Shown here: piece after piece, positions 10,372-18,448 of the stretch
How the letters are laid out: each line of letters opens with the position of its first letter
Numbering within the stretch: the stretch's first letter is position 1
Source: Phocaeicola sp.
GTDB taxonomy: Bacteria > Bacteroidota > Bacteroidia > Bacteroidales > Bacteroidaceae
DNA length: 34,952 bases
Reading direction: 5' to 3'
NCBI GenBank assembly: GCA_029257865.1
Contig: JARIAN010000041.1
Span: forward strand, 1 to 34,952
Made by a program: the position numbers and the translations under genes
Notes under the pieces: generated by a model
The model's database searches: none
The model's input: the letters and a program-made list of their open reading frames with translations, nothing else
Told to the model about the DNA's origin: nothing

Positions 10372-12222
10372 TCACTCCCAACCAGGATTTTGAACCAAGC
10401 CATATTTCTTATTAATTTCTTCTAGAGGGATTGGGCATAAATAAAATTTATCATCCCAATATTCTCCTACATAAAGACGCTGGTTCACCATTTTATCATA
10501 TTCTGTATAAGTAAAATTCACATAATGTCCTGATACCTTCTTGCCTACAGGCTGACTGCTAAAACGACGTATCGGATTTTTCACAGGATCTAAATAATCA
10601 ATATGCTTCCAACGTACTATATCATACCATCGACATTCTTCAAACCCAAATTCAACAGCTCGTTCATGTAAAATAGCTTCACGTAAAGAACCTTCATATT
10701 TATTTTCAACATCACTAGGAGTCATATCAGGCATTTCCACTCTAGCTCGAACGAGATTGATATAATCATAAGCAGTTCTGCCAAATTCATCAGGCTGATT
10801 GGCAATCCCCAATTCATTCATCGCCTCTGCAATATTCAAATAAACTTCAGGCAAACGAAGTAAAGGCATAGAGTAGAATCTGTTTTGGGCTTCATTTAAA
10901 AAATCCTGAAAAAACTTTCTAATTCCCATACCGGTATATCCCATATTTCCCCAGCGCCAATTCTGTCCACCACCTTGAAACTTTGGTTGTTCACGACCAC
11001 CTTTATATATTTCAGCCTTGCGCCCCCAAAACTTATCGCCTGTCACAATCAATGTTTCATACAAGCGAGGGTCACGAACTTCTTTAAATGTTTCTGTAAA
11101 AAACGGATGAGCACGATGCTCCGGATTATTATGCCAATCAAACTTGGAACCATCTTTCATTTCAAACATTTCCATATAATTCAATGTTGCACAACAAACG
11201 TTATAGCGAAGCTGATTCCAAGCATTACCATTGATTTCATATTTTACAAAACGATGCCCTTCTATCAGATTTTCTCCATTATACCTATCATAATATCCTG
11301 AACAAAAGTTTTTTCTTGCACTTCCTTTATCATCAACCAATTTATATCTGTAGTCTTGTTTCTCATTTTCTCTGATAAAAGCTAAACCAGCATCCAAAGC
11401 CTTACGCCAACGCTCCTGCTTATAGTTACCATACCAAGTATAATGTTTCTGTGCAGCTTCACCATCTTTATAAGGCTTATCATTATTAAACAAAGGACTA
11501 GCCGCAAATGTCAGTAATCTTGACTTTAAAGCCAACGCTCCAGCTTTAGTCATACGTCCAGACTCTTCTGCAGTAACTTGCCATGGTAACAATGTTGCAG
11601 CCTCATCAATCAAAGTACATATCTTCTGCTCCATCTCTTCCAAAGTTAAACGAGTCATATTCATATTATCATCCGGCAAATAATATTTATCAATCCACGG
11701 CATACCTCCCATATTACGAAATATTTGAACATAATGATATGCTTGAATTAATTTTGCTTCCCCTTTACGAATATTCTTTTCTTCTTGAGACATTTCTGAA
11801 TCTGGAAGACGATCTATATTAGCCAAAAATATACCTATTTGACGAAATGCAAAGACAGCAGATTGAGCTCCAGACTCAGGATCTGGATTCATCGAATATA
11901 CCCCAGCTGCCCAATTAGCAGCACTCATAGTTCCTGAATGATATGCAGTACCTCCACTTTTACAATTATCACCTAAATCGGTCAAAGACTCTACCAACCC
12001 CCAACTTAATCTATTATTTTGTGACAAGAAATCAGGAAGAGTATGGTAAATCTGCGCCAAATGTTGCTCTACATATATTTTCTTTGAATATACACTATCA
12101 ATATTCATTTCTCCCCCTAAGGGTTGCTCTAGAAATGCTTCTCCAAAAACAAAATCATCACAACTAAGCATCGCTAACGCAACCAATGAAGCCAACGAAA
12201 TTTTCTTTATTATCTGATTCAT
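10372..12222 (-). CDS. SusD/RagB-family glycan-binding lipoprotein (first pair)
   Basis: SusD-like surface lipoprotein of 616 aa, partner of the SusC-like protein encoded 10 bp upstream. The lipobox is VALAMLSC (Cys21) followed by DDFVFGE, an acidic export-type tail. Recognisable elements are KGEAKLIQAYHYVQIFR in the helical core, ALALKSRLLTFAASPLFN, the YLNIAEAMNE segment, LREAILHERAVEFGFEECR, WYDIVRWKHID and the terminal YLCPIPLEEIN...QNPGWE. It is longer than the second SusD of this locus and clearly diverged from it, so the pairs are not a recent duplication and may take up different glycans or different fragments of one glycan. Confidence 0.95.
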   Translation of the reverse strand: MNQIIKKISLASLVALAMLSCDDFVFGEAFLEQPLGGEMNIDSVYSKKIYVEQHLAQIYHTLPDFLSQNNRLSWGLVESLTDLGDNCKSGGTAYHSGTMSAANWAAGVYSMNPDPESGAQSAVFAFRQIGIFLANIDRLPDSEMSQEEKNIRKGEAKLIQAYHYVQIFRNMGGMPWIDKYYLPDDNMNMTRLTLEEMEQKICTLIDEAATLLPWQVTAEESGRMTKAGALALKSRLLTFAASPLFNNDKPYKDGEAAQKHYTWYGNYKQERWRKALDAGLAFIRENEKQDYRYKLVDDKGSARKNFCSGYYDRYNGENLIEGHRFVKYEINGNAWNQLRYNVCCATLNYMEMFEMKDGSKFDWHNNPEHRAHPFFTETFKEVRDPRLYETLIVTGDKFWGRKAEIYKGGREQPKFQGGGQNWRWGNMGYTGMGIRKFFQDFLNEAQNRFYSMPLLRLPEVYLNIAEAMNELGIANQPDEFGRTAYDYINLVRARVEMPDMTPSDVENKYEGSLREAILHERAVEFGFEECRWYDIVRWKHIDYLDPVKNPIRRFSSQPVGKKVSGHYVNFTYTEYDKMVNQRLYVGEYWDDKFYLCPIPLEEINKKYGLVQNPGWE

Positions 12223-12232
12223 AGTATATCAT

Positions 12233-15200
12233 TTAAAAAGTTAAGTTAACACCTATATTATAAATTTTGACTACAGGATAAGTATCCCCATAATGGTTAG
12301 GATTAGACTCTGGGTCCATTATGTTAAAATGATCAAAGCACAATGGATTATATGCTGTAAACTTAATCCCTAATTGACTAACTCCTATTTTTTTCAACAA
12401 AGCCTTATCCTTAAAATTATAACCCAAAGTCACATTTTTCAATTTCAAATATGATCCATCAATAGTCCATAATGTAGAATTGTATTTATAGTTATTATCT
12501 TTACTATTGACAGAAAAACGAGGATGTGATGCCGTATTTGCAGTTTCTGGAGTCCAACGATTATCCACGTGATATTGTAATAATCCACGAGATTCTCCTG
12601 AAAAAGGTGAACGGAATTCATTAGAAAGAACTAATGAACGTTCTGCTGTGCCCAACCAGTTCATTGAAAAGAAAAAGTTTTTATATTCAAAACCTAAATT
12701 CAGTCCAAATGTATAATTAGGACGATTAGGATATCCTATTTCATGTTCATCATCAGTTGTAATTGCACCATCATTATTCAAGTCTTTATATTTCACATCA
12801 CCAGGATATACGGGAGTTAAAGGCTTAGGAAATCCATCCTTAAGAGTATATTTTTTTTCTCCCGTAGCATCGGTAGTAATATTAAAATCATTTTCAGAAT
12901 AAAATCCTTCTGCCTCAAGACCAAACACTGCACCTACCTGTCTACCAGTACGCCACAAATAAGTTTCATTAGGCTCTACCTCATCTTGAAAAATAATCTT
13001 ATTCTTGGCATAAGAAACATTACCATTCACAAAATAAGAAAAGTCTGTTCCTATCTTATCATTCCATGAAATTTCAATTTCATATCCCTGATTTTTAACT
13101 TTTCCCATATTTACTACAGGAAGGATACTAGAAGTCAAACTTGTAAGTCCAGGTATCGTATGACGTGAAATTAAAATATCTTTACGATTTTCAATGAAAT
13201 ATTCGGCTTTAACCTTCAACCTATTATTTAAGAAGTGCATATCGACCCCATAATTCTGCTTCAAAGCCTTTTCCCAAGTTACATTCGGATTTCCCAACTT
13301 ATTTTCCAAAGCTCCTTTAATCATAGTACCATTTTCATAACCAAAATTGTATCCAAATAAAGGATGCTTCCATTTTCCGTCTATTTTTAACTTATCAACA
13401 TCATAAGCATCCGGCAAGAACAAAAAACGCTTACCTCCCATCTTATCATTACCAACAAGTCCTACTGACGCACGGAATTTCAAAAAATCAAATATACTCT
13501 GATTTTTCATAAACCTTTCTTCCGACATGATATATCCTAAAGATAGAGCAGGAAATGTTCCAAAACGTTTATTAGGTGCAAAATTCTCTGAACCATTATA
13601 ACCAATGTTAAATTCCGCCATATATCTTGACTTATAGTCATAAGTAACACGACCTACAAATCCAATATAAGCTGCTGGAACATAACTAAATTCTGATGGA
13701 TAATACTTTTTACTTTGATTATAAAGAAATAAAGCCCCTACATTATGATTTCCAAATTTACGCTTGTAACGCAAACTTGCTTCAAAGTACCAATTTCGAC
13801 CGCGTCCAGTACTTTCTCCATATGTTGGCTTACCTTCTACACCTGAGTATAAATAAACAATTTCATTGTTAAATCCCGGATCACCAGGTTTCAATCCCGA
13901 ACCATCTAATTCTGATGCATAATAAGGAGTAAGGTTTTCGACTTGAGTTGCCGCTCTTGTCATTGATTTTGTAAAAGTATAATCCGTATTGTATGCTCCT
14001 TTAACCTCTGCAGATAAACCTTTAGTCAAAAAATCCAATTTCTGAATTAAATGTAAATCAAGATTCATAGTATTCTTTATAGCCTGCTTGTATCCTCTTT
14101 TATAATAATTCCGAATAGGATCCATCATCTTAATTTTTGACCACCGTTCTTGAGTTACAATATAATCTCCATTTACAACACCGGCACTGGCGAAAGGTTG
14201 TGCATAATTCATAGCCGCCCAGATTTCTTTTTCTGAATCTGGAACATGCTTATCACCAACTATACCACCGATACCTAATTTCAATGTAGTAGTCTTAGTA
14301 ATATCAAGGTCCAAATTAGCACGATAATTATAACGATTATATTTATATCCTTCATCCTCTGCTCCAAAATCTTTAAACAAGCCATTTTGGAACAAATAAC
14401 CTATTGATACAAAATATCTCATCTTATCTGTACCACCCGAAACATTCATATTATGCTGAGTCTGAATAGCGAATTTATTCATCATATATTTGCGCCAGTT
14501 GATATTCGGATACATCAAAGGCTGATCTCCTAATCGAAACCTTTCAATATCATATTCACTGAAAACAGGAGCACGATTGTCATTTCTTTCTAACTCATTA
14601 TATAATGTCGCGTATGTATAACTATCAGCAGTTTCCAACATACGTGTAGGAGTCTGAATACCAATAGATGAATTGACAGAAATTTTAGCTTTTCCCTCCT
14701 TACCACGACGAGTTGTAACTAAAATAACACCGTTGGCACCACGTACCCCAAATACCGCAGTAGCCGAAGCATCTTTCAATACAGTAATATTCTCAATCTC
14801 ATTCGGGTCCATTTGAAAAAAGCTACGTTCAACTCCATCTACAAGAATTAATGGTTTAGAAGAATCTGAATCCAAAGATCCAATACCACGTATATAAATA
14901 CTTGGATCTTCTGCCCCAGGAGCACCACTCGACTGAACAGAAGATAACCCTGTCATTTTTCCCGCCAAGGAGTTTGCCACACTAGCATTAGGAGATGCTA
15001 ATAATTCATCTGTTTTAACAGAAGAAATTGCACCTGTCAATGTTTCTTTTTTCTGCACCCCATAAGCAACAATTGTAACTTCTTCAATTAAATTAGAAGT
15101 TTCTTCCAATAGGACTTTTATGAACGTACGTCCATTAACTTTTACTTCTTTGGTATCATATCCCACATAAGAAAATTGCAGAATACTATTCTTTGCATCA

Positions 15201-15412
15201 GGAACAGTAATAGAAAAATTTCCGTCAAAATCTGTAATAACTCCAATAGTCGTTCCTTTTACAATCACATTACCTGCAATAATTGGCCCAGCATCATCTG
15301 AGACATTCCCCTTTATGGTTAACTCTTGAGCTGACCCTGCAATTGCAACCATAAAAAATAAGACAAACGAAAGCCAAAAGGCTAATCGCTGCTTGTTTAC
15401 ATCATTCCTCAT
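12233..15412 (-). CDS. SusC/RagA-family TonB-dependent transporter (first pair)
   Basis: First gene of the PUL operon, a 1059-aa outer-membrane transporter that would import oligosaccharides using TonB energy. After the signal peptide (cut near AGSAQE, about residue 29) comes a CPD regulatory domain (about 31-105) with the usual GVITDFDGNFSI and FSYVGYDTKEV motifs. A TonB-box-like VTIVAYG stretch follows, then the plug (about 120-240; SIYIRGIGSL, LILVDGVER, VFGVRGANGV, ILVTTRRG) and a beta barrel ending in YNIGVNLTF. No STN domain. The in-frame Met at the start is preceded by a 5' leader of about 75-100 nt if the -7 boxes near 15.5 kb are used. Confidence 0.95.
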   Translation of the reverse strand: MRNDVNKQRLAFWLSFVLFFMVAIAGSAQELTIKGNVSDDAGPIIAGNVIVKGTTIGVITDFDGNFSITVPDAKNSILQFSYVGYDTKEVKVNGRTFIKVLLEETSNLIEEVTIVAYGVQKKETLTGAISSVKTDELLASPNASVANSLAGKMTGLSSVQSSGAPGAEDPSIYIRGIGSLDSDSSKPLILVDGVERSFFQMDPNEIENITVLKDASATAVFGVRGANGVILVTTRRGKEGKAKISVNSSIGIQTPTRMLETADSYTYATLYNELERNDNRAPVFSEYDIERFRLGDQPLMYPNINWRKYMMNKFAIQTQHNMNVSGGTDKMRYFVSIGYLFQNGLFKDFGAEDEGYKYNRYNYRANLDLDITKTTTLKLGIGGIVGDKHVPDSEKEIWAAMNYAQPFASAGVVNGDYIVTQERWSKIKMMDPIRNYYKRGYKQAIKNTMNLDLHLIQKLDFLTKGLSAEVKGAYNTDYTFTKSMTRAATQVENLTPYYASELDGSGLKPGDPGFNNEIVYLYSGVEGKPTYGESTGRGRNWYFEASLRYKRKFGNHNVGALFLYNQSKKYYPSEFSYVPAAYIGFVGRVTYDYKSRYMAEFNIGYNGSENFAPNKRFGTFPALSLGYIMSEERFMKNQSIFDFLKFRASVGLVGNDKMGGKRFLFLPDAYDVDKLKIDGKWKHPLFGYNFGYENGTMIKGALENKLGNPNVTWEKALKQNYGVDMHFLNNRLKVKAEYFIENRKDILISRHTIPGLTSLTSSILPVVNMGKVKNQGYEIEISWNDKIGTDFSYFVNGNVSYAKNKIIFQDEVEPNETYLWRTGRQVGAVFGLEAEGFYSENDFNITTDATGEKKYTLKDGFPKPLTPVYPGDVKYKDLNNDGAITTDDEHEIGYPNRPNYTFGLNLGFEYKNFFFSMNWLGTAERSLVLSNEFRSPFSGESRGLLQYHVDNRWTPETANTASHPRFSVNSKDNNYKYNSTLWTIDGSYLKLKNVTLGYNFKDKALLKKIGVSQLGIKFTAYNPLCFDHFNIMDPESNPNHYGDTYPVVKIYNIGVNLTF

Positions 15413-15492
15413 AATATTAAATACAAAAATTATAAATTAGATTTATATTGATTTTCAATAGTTATTTGAATTTATTAACAGATATGGTGTTG

Positions 15493-15514
15493 CAAATGTA
15501 TGGAATCAAAGATA
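15493..15514 (-). promoter_or_regulatory. Candidate PUL promoter (-7 boxes)
   Basis: Two minus-strand matches to the Bacteroides -7 consensus TAnnTTTG lie upstream of the first susC: TATCTTTG (15507-15514) and TACATTTG (15493-15500). Neither has a clear TTTG -33 partner, as is common for promoters that need an activator. The rest of the 500-bp gap up to the cyclophilin gene is AT-rich, without ORFs. Confidence 0.45.
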
Positions 15515-15552
15515 TGCTAACGTACTTTTTTGTTCATAAAAAATACAATATT

Positions 15553-15569
15553 ATTCATTTTGAATGAAT
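15553..15569. promoter_or_regulatory. Possible operator palindrome upstream of PUL promoter
   Basis: A perfect 7-bp inverted repeat, ATTCATT-TTG-AATGAAT, sits about 40-60 bp upstream of the two candidate -7 boxes. The place fits an activator site for the PUL, but short palindromes also arise by chance in such AT-rich DNA. Confidence 0.3.
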
Positions 15570-15884
15570 TGGCTATAATTTTAAGCTAACACAAACAAAC
15601 ATAATACACTTATTATCATATATATAACTAATCAATAATCACATTCATTAATAGAAGAAGAATGTTCTAAAGTAAATTCATGCTTTGATACCCCCACAAT
15701 ATTCAACACCTACTTATATATAACATCTTTTGAATGTTTTATAGATTTAGACTAACAAATATTAATCCATAATATAACCCAAACTCGAAACTATATAATA
15801 TTTCCTTACCTCATTTTTTCTCTGAAATACCCACATCTTCTCAAAAACCAATGTATAATGTAAAAACTTACCCCGTTTTTTATG

Positions 15885-15892
15885 TAACTTTG
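15885..15892 (+). promoter_or_regulatory. Promoter -7 box of the cyclophilin/M16 operon
   Basis: TAACTTTG is a perfect match to TAnnTTTG, 20 bp before the cyclophilin start codon. No good TTTG -33 element is visible at the usual distance. Transcription would start near 15899, giving a short leader. Confidence 0.6.
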
Positions 15893-15912
15893 CATATAAA
15901 TACCTCAACTAT

Positions 15913-16752
15913 ATGAAAAAATCATTTATATCATTTATCCTGATAGCCTGCTGCATTGCTTGTACAGGCAATCATAAAAAGACATCTTATATGGCACAAG
16001 AAAACGAAACTCTAGTTCGCCTAGAAACAACAATGGGCGACATTACTGTAAAGTTGTACGAGGAAACTCCAAAGCATAAGGAAAATTTCCTGAAATTGGC
16101 TAAAGAAGGGACTTACGACAGTACTCTGTTCCACCGTGTTATCAAAAATTTCATGATTCAGGCCGGAGACCCACTGAGCAAAACGGCTACTGATACTACC
16201 AGCAATTTGGGAAGTGGAGATGTGGGATACACTATACCTGCAGAGTTCAATCCTAAATTCTTCCATAAAAAAGGTGTATTGGCTGCTGCACGACAGGGAG
16301 ATGAAGTGAATCCGAAAAAGGAATCATCTGGCTGCCAGTTCTATATCGTAACTGGAAGAAAATTCTCGGAAGCGCAGATGATCAACATGGAAAACCAGTT
16401 GAATGAAGCACGCCTGGACTCTGTATTCCAAGGATTGGCTAGAAACCACATGAAGGACATCTACAAGATGCGTAAGGCTAATGATATGGACGGACTGATG
16501 GCACTGCAAGACAAACTGGAAGCTCAAGCCAAAGAAATGGTAGACAAGGAACCGGCTCTTAAATTTACACGCGAACAGATTGAAGCTTATACCACTGTAG
16601 GTGGAGCACCTCATCTAGATGGCAACTATACCGTCTTTGGTGAAGTGGTAGAAGGAATAGAAGTGGTAGACAAAATCGGTGCTGTCAAAACTAACCGTGC
16701 AGACCGCCCGGAAAAGGATGTACGCATCCTCAAGGTTGTAGTTCTGGATTAA
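15913..16752 (+). CDS. Cyclophilin-type peptidyl-prolyl isomerase lipoprotein
   Basis: Envelope cyclophilin of 279 aa, expected to catalyse cis-trans isomerisation of prolyl bonds in exported proteins. The signal peptide ends in a lipobox-like CIAC (Cys17) followed by TGNHKK, without an acidic export motif, so it is probably periplasm-facing. The cyclophilin fold begins at LVRLETTMGDITVKLYEE, with the active-site region FHRVIKNFMIQAGDP and later the SSGCQFYIVTG segment. A helical insert of about 70 residues (about 155-225, rich in Met, Lys, Glu) then interrupts the domain before it resumes at DGNYTVFGEVVEGIEVVDKI. It is followed 10 bp later by the M16 peptidase gene, probably in one transcript. 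Confidence 0.9.
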   Translation: MKKSFISFILIACCIACTGNHKKTSYMAQENETLVRLETTMGDITVKLYEETPKHKENFLKLAKEGTYDSTLFHRVIKNFMIQAGDPLSKTATDTTSNLGSGDVGYTIPAEFNPKFFHKKGVLAAARQGDEVNPKKESSGCQFYIVTGRKFSEAQMINMENQLNEARLDSVFQGLARNHMKDIYKMRKANDMDGLMALQDKLEAQAKEMVDKEPALKFTREQIEAYTTVGGAPHLDGNYTVFGEVVEGIEVVDKIGAVKTNRADRPEKDVRILKVVVLD

Positions 16753-16762
16753 CAAGAATAGC

Positions 16763-18010
16763 ATGATTCAAGTAAATCGTCATACATTACCTAACGGACT
16801 GCGCATCGTACATAGCGAAGACCGGTCTACACAGATGGTAGCCCTCAACTTATTATATAAGGTGGGGGCACGCGATGAAGACCCGGAACATACGGGATTC
16901 GCACACCTGTTTGAGCATCTGATGTTTGGTGGCTCTGCCCATATTGCCGACTATGACACCCCTGTACAGACAGCGGGAGGTGAAAACAATGCTTGGACAA
17001 ACAACGATATAACCAACTATTACATCACTCTACCGCACCAGAATGTGGAAACCGGATTCTGGCTAGAAAGTGACCGTATGCTAGAACTGGCCTTCAGCAC
17101 GCAAAGCCTGGAGGTGCAGAGGCAAGTGGTCATTGAAGAGTTCAAGCAAAGAAACTTGAACCAACCGTATGGAGATTCCGGACACCTCGTGCGTGGAATG
17201 GCTTACAAGGTACATCCATATCAATGGCCCACCATCGGAAAAAAAACGGAACACATTGCACAGGCTACTCTGGAAGAGGTAAAAGACTTCTTCTTCCGTT
17301 TCTATGCACCTAACAATGCCATCCTTTCTGTTACAGGACGAATCTCTTTTGAGGAGACAGTCAGACTGGCAGAAAAATGGTTTGGACCAATTCCTAAAAG
17401 GGAAGTGTCCGAAAGGTGTCTGCCAAAGGAACCGGAACAAACGGAAACAAGACGCCTAGAGGTAACAAGAAGAGTGCCGATGGATGCCTTGTTCATGGCT
17501 TTTCATATGTGCAACAGAAATCATCCTGAATATCATGTATTTGATATTCTGAGTGATTTGCTATGCAACGGGAAATCGGCCAGACTTATCCAGCAGTTGG
17601 TGCAGGAAAAGAAAATTTTCAGTTCCATCGATGCCTATATCTCTGGAAGCCTGGATGAAGGCCTGCTGCAAATTACAGGAAAGCCTTCAGAAGGAGTTTC
17701 ACTTGAAAATGCAGAAGAAGCTATCTGGAAGGAACTAGAAAAGCTGAAGACAATTCCTGTAGAAGAACGGGAACTGGAAAAGGTGAAGAACAGATATGAG
17801 AGTGAGCAGATTTTCGGAAACATGAATTATCTGAACGTAGCTACTAACTTAGCTTTCTTTGAACTAATAGGAAAAGCTGAAGACATCAACTTTGAGGTGG
17901 CAAAATATCGCTCCGTCACTCCACAGGAAATCTGCAACGTGGCTACCAAGGCTCTTGTGCCGGAAAATTGTTGTATTCTTTATTATAAGGCAGATAAAGG
18001 AAATGAATAG
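16763..18010 (+). CDS. M16-family zinc metallopeptidase
   Basis: Pitrilysin/mitochondrial-processing-peptidase-like protein of 415 aa. The inverted zinc motif HLFEH (residues 48-52, HxxEH) is intact, and the third zinc ligand is expected in VVIEEFKQR (Glu125 or Glu126), about 74 residues on as usual for the family. The length fits one M16 unit with its two half-domains; the second half (about 190-415) includes the RRVPMDALFMAFH segment. No signal peptide is seen, so it is predicted cytoplasmic, degrading peptides. Its stop overlaps the start of the dead MATE gene (ATG at 18003), showing they once formed a translationally coupled operon. Confidence 0.9.
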   Translation: MIQVNRHTLPNGLRIVHSEDRSTQMVALNLLYKVGARDEDPEHTGFAHLFEHLMFGGSAHIADYDTPVQTAGGENNAWTNNDITNYYITLPHQNVETGFWLESDRMLELAFSTQSLEVQRQVVIEEFKQRNLNQPYGDSGHLVRGMAYKVHPYQWPTIGKKTEHIAQATLEEVKDFFFRFYAPNNAILSVTGRISFEETVRLAEKWFGPIPKREVSERCLPKEPEQTETRRLEVTRRVPMDALFMAFHMCNRNHPEYHVFDILSDLLCNGKSARLIQQLVQEKKIFSSIDAYISGSLDEGLLQITGKPSEGVSLENAEEAIWKELEKLKTIPVEERELEKVKNRYESEQIFGNMNYLNVATNLAFFELIGKAEDINFEVAKYRSVTPQEICNVATKALVPENCCILYYKADKGNE

Positions 18011-18442
18011 TTCACACTACCTGGCACTAATCAAATTGGGACTGCCAATTGTCATCGGACAAATAGGTGTCATCATACTGGGATTTGCCGATTGATATTA
18101 CTAATAAATGGAATTATGGAACTTTTGTGGCTCGCCTGAGGAATCTCTAGGACAGCCACAAGAAATCCTACCCCCATATGCAACCATATTTTGGTATATC
18201 GCTAGCCTCATTGTTGTAGAACCAATGTGGACACAGCTCTACAACAATATATTGAATATCGTAGGAAACTAATAATGCTTGTCCGTTTCATCGCTTACTT
18301 TGTTATTTCGCTGCCACTGGAATATCTGTTCAGCTTTGTAGCCGAATAGGGAATCACTGGAGTATGGATGGCTTTCCCCTTCAGACTGACCAGTGCAGGA
18401 ATTATGTATTATCTAAGATTTAAACACCTAGTTAAAAACTAA
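18003..18442 (+). pseudogene. Decayed MATE-family efflux transporter
   Basis: The first 30 codons (MNSSHYLALIKLGLPIVIGQ..., ending GFAD) match the N-terminus of Bacteroidales MATE multidrug/cation antiporters and stop at TGA. A second fragment in another frame (about 18116-18272) reads GQPQEILP...FWYIASLIVVEPMW. A third (about 18273-18442) reads LVRFIAYFVISLPLEYLF...GITGVWMAFPFRLTSAGIMYY, the typical MATE C-terminus, broken by an in-frame TAG where Trp is expected. Only 440 bp remain of about 1350 bp, so there are internal deletions as well as frameshifts and stops. It overlaps the M16 stop and ends 6 bp before the kinase gene. Confidence 0.75.
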
Positions 18443-18448
18443 AATAGA

